NCBI RefSeq assembly: GCF_020386615.1
Contig: NZ_CP077769.1
Location: 3,720,001-3,784,000, forward strand
Length of the DNA: 64,000 nt
Direction: 5' to 3'
Origin: Chitinophaga pendula
GTDB lineage: Bacteria; Bacteroidota; Bacteroidia; Chitinophagales; Chitinophagaceae
The notes below the pieces were generated by a model that was not told the origin of the DNA, searched no databases, and saw nothing but the letters and a program-made list of their open reading frames with translations. This document shows positions 40,621 to 50,117 of this stretch, piece by piece; position 1 is the first letter of the stretch, and every line of letters starts with the position of its first letter. The position numbers and the translations under genes were made by a program.

Positions 40621-41649
40621 ATGGAAATGATCAATTTACTCATCTCGAAATATTGGGCTGGTACTATTACTCAGGCGGAGCAGGAGGAATTATTCCGGTT
40701 GCTAGAGGAGCATGATGCGGCGTGGATGCTTACCCTTCGCGAGCAATATGAAAGCGGCGATGTTGATGCCACTGCTGTGCTGAGTGAAAGTTCATCGGAG
40801 AAGGTATTGCAGCAATTACATGTACAGCTGCGGTCCGGTAGGGTAATCCGTTACCGAACGATACTAAAAAGGGTGTCTGTGGCAGCGGTGTTATTATTAT
40901 TTGCCGGTTGGGGGACCTATACTTATTTCACTCATTTGCGAATGCGGCCCATCACTGCGCAGGGATTACCGGTTACTACGCTCGCACATTTCCATAACAA
41001 CACTGCACAAGCTGTCAGCAAGTACCTTCCGGATCAAACGATGGTATCTTTGCAGTCTGGGAGTACGATCCACTATGCGATATCTTCTACAGACAGTGCT
41101 TACCGGCATATACAACTGGAAGGGGCGGCCTTATTTGATGTAGCAACAGATGCAAGTCATCCGTTTCGTGTGAGTGCTGGCGGTTTCACGATCACGGCGT
41201 TGGGTACGGTGTTTCGTGTAGATCAACGTGACGATGCCCGTTTGTCTGTACAATTGCTCAGCGGCAAGGTCTCTGTGCAAGCTGCCAGCGGCAGTAATTT
41301 CTCGATGCCGCTCACTCACCTGACGCCCGGGCAGGAGTTAATTGTCAACAAGACATCCAAAATATTCCGGGTACAATCCTTCAAAGACGAGCAGCATATA
41401 GCTGATACCGGTGGAGCTAGCCCTGTACTGGCCTTTAACAAGGTATCAGTGGCAGATGTGTTGCAGCAGGTGGCCCGGCACTACCATATACAGATCAAGG
41501 CTGATACGGCCGCTATATCCGGTCTTTCGTTCACGGGTACATTTATAAGCAGTGAACCTGTCGACAATGTGTTGCAGGTGATATGTAATATGAATGACCT
41601 GACATTCAGTAAAGGACCGGAGGGTATTACTGTCCGCAAATCCAATTAA
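40621..41649 (+). CDS. FecR family anti-sigma factor (operon 1)
   Basis: ATG 40621 gives 342 aa. A GTG 30 nt upstream is in frame but adds nothing typical. There is a cytoplasmic N-terminal helical region (LISKYWAGTITQAEQEEL) and a TM segment near 83-101 (VSVAAVLLLFAGWGTYTYF). The FecR domain follows (YLPDQTMVSLQSGSTIHY... FRVSAGGFTITALGTVFRVDQ), then a DUF4974 C-terminus (LAFNKVSVADVLQQVARHYHIQI). It would hold the sigma factor and release it on a signal from the outer-membrane transporter. Confidence 0.9.
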   Translation: MEMINLLISKYWAGTITQAEQEELFRLLEEHDAAWMLTLREQYESGDVDATAVLSESSSEKVLQQLHVQLRSGRVIRYRTILKRVSVAAVLLLFAGWGTYTYFTHLRMRPITAQGLPVTTLAHFHNNTAQAVSKYLPDQTMVSLQSGSTIHYAISSTDSAYRHIQLEGAALFDVATDASHPFRVSAGGFTITALGTVFRVDQRDDARLSVQLLSGKVSVQAASGSNFSMPLTHLTPGQELIVNKTSKIFRVQSFKDEQHIADTGGASPVLAFNKVSVADVLQQVARHYHIQIKADTAAISGLSFTGTFISSEPVDNVLQVICNMNDLTFSKGPEGITVRKSN

Positions 41650-41721
41650 AACATTTCCGATATGCCATTCAGTTACCGTCCCGGGGCGGTACGAGGCAAC
41701 TATTGTCAAAAACTATCACAC

Positions 41722-44700
41722 ATGCAAACACAATTACGTCATTCTTTGCGGCGACTTTCGCTATGGGCTACCGGCTGTCTGTTATTATCCGGCCAGTGGG
41801 TATTTGCCCAGCAATCATCCCGGATAAAAGGGATGGTATTGGATGATAAGGGCACTTCTTTACCAGGGGTTACTATACAGCTCAATGAAGCCGGGGCGAA
41901 AGCCAGCCGCGGCGCGGTTACAAATGAAAAAGGAATCTTCCAGTTCGAAAATCTGAAGGCAGGCAGCCGATATGATTTTCTTTTCAGTGCTGTTGGTTAT
42001 GAGAAACAGATGGTCAGTGATTATCTGATCAATGCAGCGGACAACAACTCTTTGCTGATACGTATGAAGCCATCTTCAAAGGCGCTGAACGACGTTGTGG
42101 TGATCGGTTACGGGCAGCAATCCAAAAGCCGTGTTACGGGTGCTATTTCCCAGGTGCGGTCGAAGGAGCTGAGCCGTTATAGCGGTGCCAGTTTTGCACA
42201 GCAGCTGGCCGGTAAGGCTGCCGGTGTTGTCATCAATGACGCCTCTGCACAACCCGGTACGGATCCGCAGATTGTGATCCGCGGTATAGGTACTTTAACG
42301 GCCGGTCGTAATCCGTTGATCGTAGTGGACGGATTTCCTTTATCAGAAGGTACGTCTTTCAATAGTATTAATCCTCAGGACATAGAGACGCTGAATATCC
42401 TGAAGGACCCTGCTTCTGCAGCCATTTATGGTTCCAGGGCCGCCAACGGTGTGATACTTGTTACCACTAAGAGGGGTAAGCAGGATCAGTTTCATGTTTC
42501 CCTGGATGTATACAGCGGGATACAGGAGCGTGCTGACCGGGTAAAATATGTGGACGCCTATGATGCCGCCACCTATTTTACGGAGGCCAGGGATGGGGGT
42601 TATGTTTCCAAAAATCCTGCAGGCCGGAGTATCCATGATGACAGGGCTACACGTTTATCAAAAGGCGCCAGTCTGCGTGAGCTGCGCCTGAACTATCTCC
42701 AGCCATACCTGGACAGAACACCAGGTCTTACCAATACTAACTGGCTAGATGAAGTATTCCGTAAGGGGAAACTCAGCAGTTACAATTTGTCTATTACCGG
42801 GGGATCTGCCAAAACGAACTATTATATTTCCGGCAATTACTTCGACCAGGAAGGTATCGTTCTCAATAACGGATTAAAGCGGTATAGTGGTACTATCAAG
42901 ATCGACAGCCGGCCATCGGACAAGGTGGAGATTGGCGTCAGCATCAGTCCTTCCTATAATACACAGGATTACTTTGACAACAATGCGAATTCGTCCAATG
43001 ATCCGATCTCTGGTATCTACATCATGTATCCTTTTTTCAGTCCTTACAATCCTGACGGGTCGCTGGCGATCAGCAACCAGATCAAAGCCAATACCCCTGA
43101 GGACGGTGCTTTAGGAGAGAATGCGGTAGCGCTCGCTGAAAAGATAAAAAACAAACGGAATACTTTCCGGACGTTCGGTAACGGTTACCTCTCGCTGGAG
43201 TTATTGAAAGGTTTAAAGTTCAAGACACTGGCCGGCGGTGATGTGATCAGTACTTATTTCGATTTTTACAATCCATCTGATGTAGGACAATATCGCGGGG
43301 CGGCGCCCAAGCCAGCTATCGCTATTGAGAACAAGGGGCTTATTGTCAATTACCTCTGGGAGAATACGCTTACTTATAATCACAATTTCGGTCATCATAG
43401 CGTGGACCTGCTTGGCGGTTATACTTTCCAGAAGGAGATGGGCAACAGTACGGCGGTGACTGCCAGTAATATTCCGGATGACAACATCCCCAATACAGCG
43501 GGAGGTAGTTCTTTCAGTGTGGAGACCAAACGTTATACCTGGGTGCAGATCTCCTATCTGGCCAGGGCGCAATACAGTTATCGTGACAAGTACCTGTTTT
43601 CCGCGACGGTTCGGCGGGATGGCTCTTCCCGTTTCGGGAACAACCGCAAGTGGGGTAATTTCCCCTCTTTTACGGCCGGTTGGGTGCTCAGTAAGGAATC
43701 TTTCTTCCCTACTTCTGATCTGTTTTCTTTTGTCAAGGTGAGGGCGACCTGGGGACAGTCTGGCAATAACCAGATCGGTAATTATAGTGCTGCTGCGTTG
43801 GTAAAACCGGGCAACTATGTGTTTGGTAATACGCTGGCGCCCGGGTTTGCCGCCAATACTACGGCCAACGATCGTCTTTCCTGGGAGACCAAGACCTCTA
43901 CGAATGTGGGTCTTGACTTGACCTTTCTGCGGCGATTCAATCTGACGGCAGACTATTACAGTTCTGTTACCCGCGATCTGCTGCTGAATGTACCTGTGCC
44001 TGATCAATCCGGCTACAGTACTTCTATACAGAACATCGGTAAGGTCAAGAACAGCGGGCTAGAAGTGGAGCTTTCCGGCAATAATATTCCTTTAGGTGCG
44101 GTGACATGGAGCTGGAGTGCGAATGTTGCGACGAACCGTAATACGGTGTTGGCACTGACGCCCGGGCAGCAACAGATCATTACGGGGCCTGCCAGTAATT
44201 TCCGGACCCGTGTCGGAGGGCCGGTGGCGGAGTTGATCGGTTATAAGGTGACCGGGGTATATAAAACGCAGGAAGATATAGACAATACGCCGCATTTACA
44301 AGGTACGGTACCCGGTGATTATATCGTGGAAGACGTAAATAAAGACGGTAAGATCAACGATGACGACCGGATCGGTTACGGGACTTACAACCCTAAGTTC
44401 ACTTATGGATTCTCCACCAGTTTTGCTTACCGCGGATTTGAGCTTAGTATGGCCTTGAATGGCGTGCAAGGGAGGACGATCTTTGACCAGCAGCTGGCTA
44501 ACTCTGACGAGTCAGGAGAAGGATTCTCCGTACCCAGTCAGTATTACTTTGATCACCGTTATCATCCTATCGACAATCCCAATGGATTCCTGGCACAGCC
44601 GAACATGGGTAATTTTTCCAGTGCCCGTAAGACGATCAGGGCATCCAATATGTTTTACAAAGACGGCAGTTACCTGCGTATCCGGAATGTGCAATTATCC

Positions 44701-44907
44701 TATACGTTGCCTGCGACTTGGATCAGCCGTTTGAGGATGAGTGGTGCCAACATTTATGTAAGTGCCAACAACCTGATCACTTTTACCAGTTTCCGCGGCT
44801 TCAACCCGGATGCTACCTCTGTTGACAATGTACTGACCAACGGTCTGTCTATTGCTAATTACCCGGTGGCCCGCTCTTTTGTAGCCGGGATACACGCCAA
44901 TTTCTAA
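41722..44907 (+). CDS. SusC/RagA family TonB-linked outer membrane protein (operon 1), no STN domain
   Basis: From ATG 41722 the protein is 1061 aa; a frame from 41662 adds 20 residues before the signal peptide. The mature N-terminus is a carboxypeptidase-regulatory-like domain (RIKGMVLDDKGTSLPGVTI), then the TonB-box-like and plug segment NDVVVIGYGQQSKSRVTGAIS, then the beta-barrel ending FVAGIHANF. The secretin/TonB N-terminal (STN) signalling domain is not visible, although an ECF/FecR pair precedes the gene. It imports a substrate with the SusD partner 19 nt downstream. Confidence 0.93.
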   Translation: MQTQLRHSLRRLSLWATGCLLLSGQWVFAQQSSRIKGMVLDDKGTSLPGVTIQLNEAGAKASRGAVTNEKGIFQFENLKAGSRYDFLFSAVGYEKQMVSDYLINAADNNSLLIRMKPSSKALNDVVVIGYGQQSKSRVTGAISQVRSKELSRYSGASFAQQLAGKAAGVVINDASAQPGTDPQIVIRGIGTLTAGRNPLIVVDGFPLSEGTSFNSINPQDIETLNILKDPASAAIYGSRAANGVILVTTKRGKQDQFHVSLDVYSGIQERADRVKYVDAYDAATYFTEARDGGYVSKNPAGRSIHDDRATRLSKGASLRELRLNYLQPYLDRTPGLTNTNWLDEVFRKGKLSSYNLSITGGSAKTNYYISGNYFDQEGIVLNNGLKRYSGTIKIDSRPSDKVEIGVSISPSYNTQDYFDNNANSSNDPISGIYIMYPFFSPYNPDGSLAISNQIKANTPEDGALGENAVALAEKIKNKRNTFRTFGNGYLSLELLKGLKFKTLAGGDVISTYFDFYNPSDVGQYRGAAPKPAIAIENKGLIVNYLWENTLTYNHNFGHHSVDLLGGYTFQKEMGNSTAVTASNIPDDNIPNTAGGSSFSVETKRYTWVQISYLARAQYSYRDKYLFSATVRRDGSSRFGNNRKWGNFPSFTAGWVLSKESFFPTSDLFSFVKVRATWGQSGNNQIGNYSAAALVKPGNYVFGNTLAPGFAANTTANDRLSWETKTSTNVGLDLTFLRRFNLTADYYSSVTRDLLLNVPVPDQSGYSTSIQNIGKVKNSGLEVELSGNNIPLGAVTWSWSANVATNRNTVLALTPGQQQIITGPASNFRTRVGGPVAELIGYKVTGVYKTQEDIDNTPHLQGTVPGDYIVEDVNKDGKINDDDRIGYGTYNPKFTYGFSTSFAYRGFELSMALNGVQGRTIFDQQLANSDESGEGFSVPSQYYFDHRYHPIDNPNGFLAQPNMGNFSSARKTIRASNMFYKDGSYLRIRNVQLSYTLPATWISRLRMSGANIYVSANNLITFTSFRGFNPDATSVDNVLTNGLSIANYPVARSFVAGIHANF

Positions 44908-44925
44908 TCTGTACAATGATCTGAC

Positions 44926-46335
44926 ATGAAAAACAAGTTTATACTATCAGTGTTACTCGGAGGGAGCTTGTTGCTGAACGGGTGTACTAAAGAGCTCTTT
45001 CAATCGCCGCAAACGGAGAAGGAGACCGGACGTTTCCTTAGTAATGAAACGGAGGTAGAGGAATACATCAATGCGGTATACGGCAATCTCCAGTTTAATG
45101 GCCTCTACGGGCTGTATATGCCAGCTATTGCCGAGATACCCTCTGATAATACTTATGATGAGGTACCTGCCAATGACAACGGCATATATGGTCAGCTGGA
45201 TCTTTTCTCTGTTATTCCCGGTAACCAGATTATTGACAATGTATGGCAGGATTCATATAAAGGGATACAGAAGGCAAATGTGGTATTAAACCGGATCGAC
45301 CCTATCGGGTATGCCAATGCGGCTACGAAGGCTGCACGTAAAGGCGAGATGTTGTTTATCCGAGCATTGCTTTATTTCAACCTGGTCCGTTTATTCGGTG
45401 ATGTTCCGTTAGTAACGCAGGAGACGAAAGATCCGAATGTTTATTTCGGTCAGGGCAGGACGCCGGCAGCACAGGTATATGAACAGATCCGTAAAGACCT
45501 GACGGATGCTATCTCTTTATTGCCGGTTAGCAGTACTCAGCCTGGTCGCGTTGTACGTACGGCTGCCCAGACCTTACTGGCGAAAGTATACCTGACGCAG
45601 CAGGATTACGCCAATGCGCGTACGTTATTGCTGGCAGTAACTACGGCGGGCAGGCACCGGTTGATGGATCAGCCCGGGCAGGTATTTGATATCAATAATG
45701 AGAACAATGCCGAGATCATCTTTGCCGTACAGTTTGCATCCAACATCAACGGTAATAACGAAGGCAGTATCATGTTCCAGCAATTCAGTCCTTCCGGTAC
45801 GCAAACCGGCGCCAAAGGGCATAACCTGCCTAATAAAAGCCTTTACAAGCTGTACAGCAATACGGATAAGCGCAGAGGTGTTTATATTGACGTAACGGCC
45901 AATAGTATCCCTTACAGTAAGAAGCTCAGTAAGCCTACGAATGTGATCACGGATGGTGGCAGTGATGTTGTTGTGTTACGTTATGCGGATGTATTGCTCA
46001 TGCTGGCGGAGGCAGAAAATGAACTCGGCCATACCGATGCGGCCAAGCCATATCTGAATGCTATCCGCAGCAGGGCGGGGCTTGACGACACCAGCGCTGG
46101 CGACCAGGTAAGCATGAGGGCCGCTATTGCATTGGAGCGTCAGCTGGAATTGATCGGGGAAGGACACCGTTGGTTTGATCTGTTACGGACCGGTATGGCG
46201 ATTGATGTGATGAATAAATGGTTCAAGGATAACGGTATCCTTTTACAAATCGATGTTCACCATCTGCTGATGCCTATCCCCCAGCGGCAGGTAGATACAG
46301 ACGCTGCTATTAAACAAAATCCTGGTTACAACTAA
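44926..46335 (+). CDS. SusD/RagB family surface lipoprotein (operon 1)
   Basis: The 469 aa lipoprotein has lipobox LLLNGCTKEL. TPR-like helices typical of SusD appear (SYKGIQKANVVLNRID, GEMLFIRALLYFNLVRLFGDVPLVT, AQTLLAKVYLTQQDY). The C-terminal RYADVLLMLAEAENELG and ALERQLELIGEGHRWFDLLRTG motifs are also present. It forms the extracellular lid of the SusC transporter. A GDPD gene directly downstream suggests that phosphodiester-containing compounds are among the ligands. Confidence 0.93.
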   Translation: MKNKFILSVLLGGSLLLNGCTKELFQSPQTEKETGRFLSNETEVEEYINAVYGNLQFNGLYGLYMPAIAEIPSDNTYDEVPANDNGIYGQLDLFSVIPGNQIIDNVWQDSYKGIQKANVVLNRIDPIGYANAATKAARKGEMLFIRALLYFNLVRLFGDVPLVTQETKDPNVYFGQGRTPAAQVYEQIRKDLTDAISLLPVSSTQPGRVVRTAAQTLLAKVYLTQQDYANARTLLLAVTTAGRHRLMDQPGQVFDINNENNAEIIFAVQFASNINGNNEGSIMFQQFSPSGTQTGAKGHNLPNKSLYKLYSNTDKRRGVYIDVTANSIPYSKKLSKPTNVITDGGSDVVVLRYADVLLMLAEAENELGHTDAAKPYLNAIRSRAGLDDTSAGDQVSMRAAIALERQLELIGEGHRWFDLLRTGMAIDVMNKWFKDNGILLQIDVHHLLMPIPQRQVDTDAAIKQNPGYN

Positions 46336-46352
46336 AAACATCCATCTTACAT

Positions 46353-47291
46353 ATGAGACACTTATTATGTTATTGTCTGCTAGTGGCGATATTGCCAGTA
46401 GTAGGGCAGAAGAAGCCGGCAGCTGTCAAAACTTACCAGCAGCTTATTGAGCGGATGCAGCGCCCCTCGCCTACTCACGTACTGGCGGTTGCGCATCGGG
46501 GTGACTGGCGTAATGCGCCGGAAAATTCGCTTAACGCGATCGCCCGTTGTATTGAAATGGGGATAGACATTGTGGAGATCGACGTCAGAAGAACAAAGGA
46601 TGGTCAGTTGATATTGATGCACGACGAAACGATAGACCGTACGACTACCGGTAAGGGTAAGGTAGCTGACTGTACGCTTGACAGTATACGAAAGGTGCAG
46701 TTAAGGCAGGGCAATGGTGTGCCGGTGCCGGAGCGGGTACCTACCTTGGAAGAGGTATTGTTGTTTATTAAAGGCAAACCGGTGTTACTAAATCTTGACA
46801 AGTCCTGGGATTGGCTGGAGGAGACTTATGCGGTATTGAGGAAGACGGGGACGGTGGGGCAAGGTATTTTCAAAGGTAATCAGACATTGGAGACGTTGCG
46901 TCAGCTACATGGTGGCATTATGGATAGTATTCATTATATGCCGATGGTATGGTCTATGGATTATAATATTTACGGGGCTACTGCCAAGCAGCCTATGGAA
47001 TATGTGCGGGAGTTTGCGCAGCAATATGTGCCGATCGGATTTGAGGTGAATTATAATAAGGAGAGCAGTCCGGTGTTGGAGCAAGCTATTCCGGCTATCA
47101 GGGGATATAAGAAAACGGTGTGGGTAAATACGTTGTGGGATGCGTTGTGTGCGGGTCATTCTGATGAGGCGGCGATCGATGATCCGGAGGCTAACTGGGG
47201 ATGGGTGATCCGTCATGGGGCGAATGTGATACAGACGGATCGTCCGGTGGAGTTGTTGGCATATTTGAGGAAGAAGGGGTTGCATGAGTAG
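46353..47291 (+). CDS. Glycerophosphodiester phosphodiesterase family protein
   Basis: The 312 aa protein begins with a signal peptide (to about residue 18, VVGQ). The GDPD triad region is present: AHRGDWRNAPENS with H48 and R49 and E57, EIDVRRTKDG with E75 and D77, and MHDETIDRTTTG with H90. Later LNLDKSWDW contains another metal-site residue. These enzymes hydrolyse glycerophosphodiesters to glycerol-3-phosphate and an alcohol. The gene is 17 nt downstream of SusD, so uptake and periplasmic cleavage are probably coupled. A terminator follows. Confidence 0.9.
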   Translation: MRHLLCYCLLVAILPVVGQKKPAAVKTYQQLIERMQRPSPTHVLAVAHRGDWRNAPENSLNAIARCIEMGIDIVEIDVRRTKDGQLILMHDETIDRTTTGKGKVADCTLDSIRKVQLRQGNGVPVPERVPTLEEVLLFIKGKPVLLNLDKSWDWLEETYAVLRKTGTVGQGIFKGNQTLETLRQLHGGIMDSIHYMPMVWSMDYNIYGATAKQPMEYVREFAQQYVPIGFEVNYNKESSPVLEQAIPAIRGYKKTVWVNTLWDALCAGHSDEAAIDDPEANWGWVIRHGANVIQTDRPVELLAYLRKKGLHE

Positions 47292-47315
47292 GGATACTGA
47301 ATAAGTTATAATGAG

Positions 47316-47343
47316 AAATGCCGGCGTGTTGCGCCGGCATTTT
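47316..47343 (+). terminator. Intrinsic terminator closing SusC/D operon 1
   Basis: AAATGCCGGCG and CGCCGGCATTT form a strong stem with a 5 nt loop and a short T-run. Confidence 0.85.
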
Positions 47344-47717
47344 GCCCTCTGTTTGTCCACCCTTGAAAATAACTATATGGCAAGTACTTAGTCCCCCTAG
47401 TAGTACCTAATGGCCGAAATTGTGGAATCGTAGCAGTTCCTGTTTATATGAAAGTAGTAAAATGTCAATAGCAACGTTTAAAAAGATCGGGCCGGGTTAG
47501 TGATCAAATATCTTACTGTAAATTGGCGATGCCATACGTGGATTCGGTATTCTCTCCTCTTATTTGATTACTTTTCTTTTCGGGCTTTTTTCTTTACAAC
47601 AAAATTATTACTTCTTTTTTAAATCCTCGTTAACTCTTCGTTAATGATCTATTTTTCCGCAATTTCCGGGTTTTTAATTATTGGTTGCGGATTGAACTTT
47701 GTGGTATATAAAATTGT
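47344..47717. other. AT-rich intergenic region, no gene seen
   Basis: About 370 nt separate the operon 1 terminator from the DUF1203 gene. The right half is AT-rich with T-runs on the plus strand. No convincing ORF, repeat, tRNA or hairpin was seen. Confidence 0.4.
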
Positions 47718-48197
47718 ATGCTTATGTTCAGCATTGTTCCTTTGGATGCATCATTTGCGGACCGTGTGCGGGTTACGCGTGTTGACGATTTCGGGTTGCC
47801 GGTAACGGAGCGGATCGCGACGGGACGCGGTCCCTGCCGGGTATCATTGCTTCCCTTCCGTCCGGGAGAAGACAGGCGATTATTACTAAAACATTCTCCA
47901 TTTGAAATTGACAATGCCTATAATCAGCCTGGCCCTATTTTCATTCATGCCGGGGAGGTAGCGCCGTATGCAGATGTTCACCGTTTTCCACCGGAGATCA
48001 AAGCAGACAAGGAACATTTTCAGCTTACACTGATCGGTTATGATACGGAGCAGATGATGGTATATACGACGCTGGTGGGCGATCGGGATGTCGATGAGCT
48101 GATAGAAGAAATATTTGCACAGCGGCCGGCGGTGGCATATTTACATGCCAGGAGTGCGAAGGCTTGTTGTTATATCTGTAAGATAGTACGGTCCTGA
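47718..48197 (+). CDS. DUF1203 family protein
   Basis: The 159 aa protein reads FSIVPLDASFADRVRVTRVDDFGLPVTERIATGRGPCRVSLL..., followed by GEDRRLLLKHSPFE, PGPIFIHAGEVAPY and a C-terminal AYLHARSAKACCYICKIVRS. This is the uncharacterised DUF1203 family. An ATG at 47724 is an alternative start. No signal peptide is present. The gene stands alone, about 105 nt ahead of the second ECF sigma gene; a functional link is not supported. Confidence 0.8.
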   Translation: MLMFSIVPLDASFADRVRVTRVDDFGLPVTERIATGRGPCRVSLLPFRPGEDRRLLLKHSPFEIDNAYNQPGPIFIHAGEVAPYADVHRFPPEIKADKEHFQLTLIGYDTEQMMVYTTLVGDRDVDELIEEIFAQRPAVAYLHARSAKACCYICKIVRS

Positions 48198-48302
48198 CCA
48201 CGACAGCCGTTAATATACTACCAGCATAAGAGAATTTCTCAATACTACTGCATATAAATAGCCAATACCTTTAGACAACTGACGATTGACAACCAAAGTT
48301 GC

Positions 48303-48860
48303 ATGCAGGTATTGCTGACCAAAATCTCCAGGAACAATGATCAACTAGCCTTCCGGCAGTTATTTATGACTTACTGTGACCGGCTGATCGGATTTGCTGC
48401 CGCATTGGTTCCCTCGCGGGAGGAAGCGGAAGAAGTGGTATCTGATGTTTTCGTTAAGTTATGGCAACAGCGGGAGCAACTGGCAGGCATTCAGCACCTG
48501 AATGCCTATTTATACAGGGCAGTACGTAACACCGCCTACAATTACCGGCAGCGTAGCGGCGAGAATCTTCAGATACTCGAAGGTGAATATATACAGGTAT
48601 TGTTACATACCGCTGCCATTACACCAGAGGAAGCCCTTATCAGCAAAGAGAACCTGCAACGCATTACTCAAGCCATCAATGCACTTCCCCCCCGTTGTAA
48701 ACTGATCTTTCGGTTGGTAAAAGAAGACGGTTTGAAGTACCGGGAGGTAGCCGATATCCTGGACATATCTATCAATACTGTTAACACGCAAATGGCTGCT
48801 GCCCTCAAGAAATTATCCGCAGTTATTGCATCCCAACCCCACTCGGACTGGTTCCGTTAA
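48303..48860 (+). CDS. ECF-type RNA polymerase sigma factor (SusC/D-linked, operon 2)
   Basis: The 185 aa protein has region 2 (FRQLFMTYCDRLIGFAAALVPSREEAEEVVSDVFVKLWQQRE) and region 4 (LPPRCKLIFRLVKEDGLKYREVADILDISINTVNTQMAAALKKL), the standard Bacteroidota sigma-70 ECF pattern. It precedes FecR, SusC and SusD genes on the same strand. The start is ATG 48303, just after a TTGC. Confidence 0.9.
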   Translation: MQVLLTKISRNNDQLAFRQLFMTYCDRLIGFAAALVPSREEAEEVVSDVFVKLWQQREQLAGIQHLNAYLYRAVRNTAYNYRQRSGENLQILEGEYIQVLLHTAAITPEEALISKENLQRITQAINALPPRCKLIFRLVKEDGLKYREVADILDISINTVNTQMAAALKKLSAVIASQPHSDWFR

Positions 48861-48932
48861 TTTTTTTTCTCCCGCTTCACAGTAAATACAAGTTTGTACT
48901 GTCTTATATAGCAGGTTCAATTTTCAATAGCA

Positions 48933-50003
48933 ATGGAAAAGAATGACAGGCTATGGGAGTTGTTGGCGAAGCAACAATCAGGCGCGCTGCTCCCTGCAGA
49001 GCAATCGGAGCTACAATTGTTGCTGGCCAACGATCCAATGGTGGCTGAACAACAACATCTACTGGGGCAGCTGTTTATAAAAAGCGATACTGTCCTGCGT
49101 GACGACAACAAGGAACAGTTGCTGGATGATATTATGGGCCGTATCTATGAGGCTGCTCAGATCGAGCAGCAGCCGATACCGGTCGCCTCCCGTAAGTCCA
49201 AACTCGTTCTTGTTACAGGTATAGTGCTCTGTGTATTTGCCGGTAGTATATGGGGCTACTTTGCGTGGTCCAGCAAGATGGTCCGGCAGTCAGCGTGGCA
49301 TACTATTGTGACGCCGGCGGGGTCTATCTCCCGGCTGACCTTACCGGATGGTACGCTGGTGGTCTTGAATGCGGGTAGTACTTTATCTTATCCGGAAAGG
49401 TTCAACCGTACCAAGCGGGAATTGCGATTGAGCGGGGAAGGTTTTTTTAATGTAGCGAAGGCTGCGGGTGTCCCTTTTGTGATCTATACACGGGCGATGG
49501 AAGTGCGTGTATTAGGTACCACTTTTAATATACGGGCATATCCGGGTGATCAGCAAACAGAGACCGCCTTACTCAGCGGCAAGGTGGTGGTTATTCCTAC
49601 TGGTAAGAAGGACACTTCCATCACCTTACGACCACATCAGAAGGTATTTGTGCGTAATACGCTTCCAGTGGATGATCATCAGTTCACGGACCGTGATGAT
49701 GACGAAGCAGATAGTACTGCTGTTATGCTGGCGCCTTTGGTAGCTGATCAGCAAGATCATACAATACAGGAGACCGCCTGGATGGACAACAGGTTAGTAT
49801 ATAACAATGAAAAATTCCCGTTATTGATGAAACGTATTGAACGATGGTATGGCATTACAATAGTATGTCGTAATAAGGCATTGCTTGCTTCTTCTTTTAC
49901 CGGCAATGTAAAGCAGGAATCGCTGGAACGGCTGTTGAGACTACTGCAGCAGACACAATATTTCGAGTATGAGATAGCGGATAAACAAGTGTTCATTTAT
50001 TAG
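48933..50003 (+). CDS. FecR family anti-sigma factor (operon 2)
   Basis: The 356 aa protein has an N-terminal anti-sigma region (WELLAKQQSGALLPAEQSELQLLL) and a TM segment near residues 91-112 (LVLVTGIVLCVFAGSIWGYFAW). A FecR domain follows (RLTLPDGTLVVLNAGSTLSYP... VLGTTFNIRAYPG) and a DUF4974 C-terminus (YNNEKFPLLMKRIERWYGITI). It partners with the sigma factor upstream and with the STN-bearing SusC downstream. Confidence 0.9.
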   Translation: MEKNDRLWELLAKQQSGALLPAEQSELQLLLANDPMVAEQQHLLGQLFIKSDTVLRDDNKEQLLDDIMGRIYEAAQIEQQPIPVASRKSKLVLVTGIVLCVFAGSIWGYFAWSSKMVRQSAWHTIVTPAGSISRLTLPDGTLVVLNAGSTLSYPERFNRTKRELRLSGEGFFNVAKAAGVPFVIYTRAMEVRVLGTTFNIRAYPGDQQTETALLSGKVVVIPTGKKDTSITLRPHQKVFVRNTLPVDDHQFTDRDDDEADSTAVMLAPLVADQQDHTIQETAWMDNRLVYNNEKFPLLMKRIERWYGITIVCRNKALLASSFTGNVKQESLERLLRLLQQTQYFEYEIADKQVFIY

Positions 50004-50117
50004 CTAATGATATAAAAAACGGGAAATGCGGTCACATTCCCCGTTTGTCAAGTAACAGGAAACCTCAGCTGGCAGGCTTCCCGGTTTCCTATTGTTCACA
50101 CTCAACCAAAACAAGGT

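Noticed and set aside
43213..44007. Long minus-strand ORF inside the SusC gene
   Set aside because: It is an antisense shadow. The plus-strand frame is a continuous SusC barrel with recognisable motifs.
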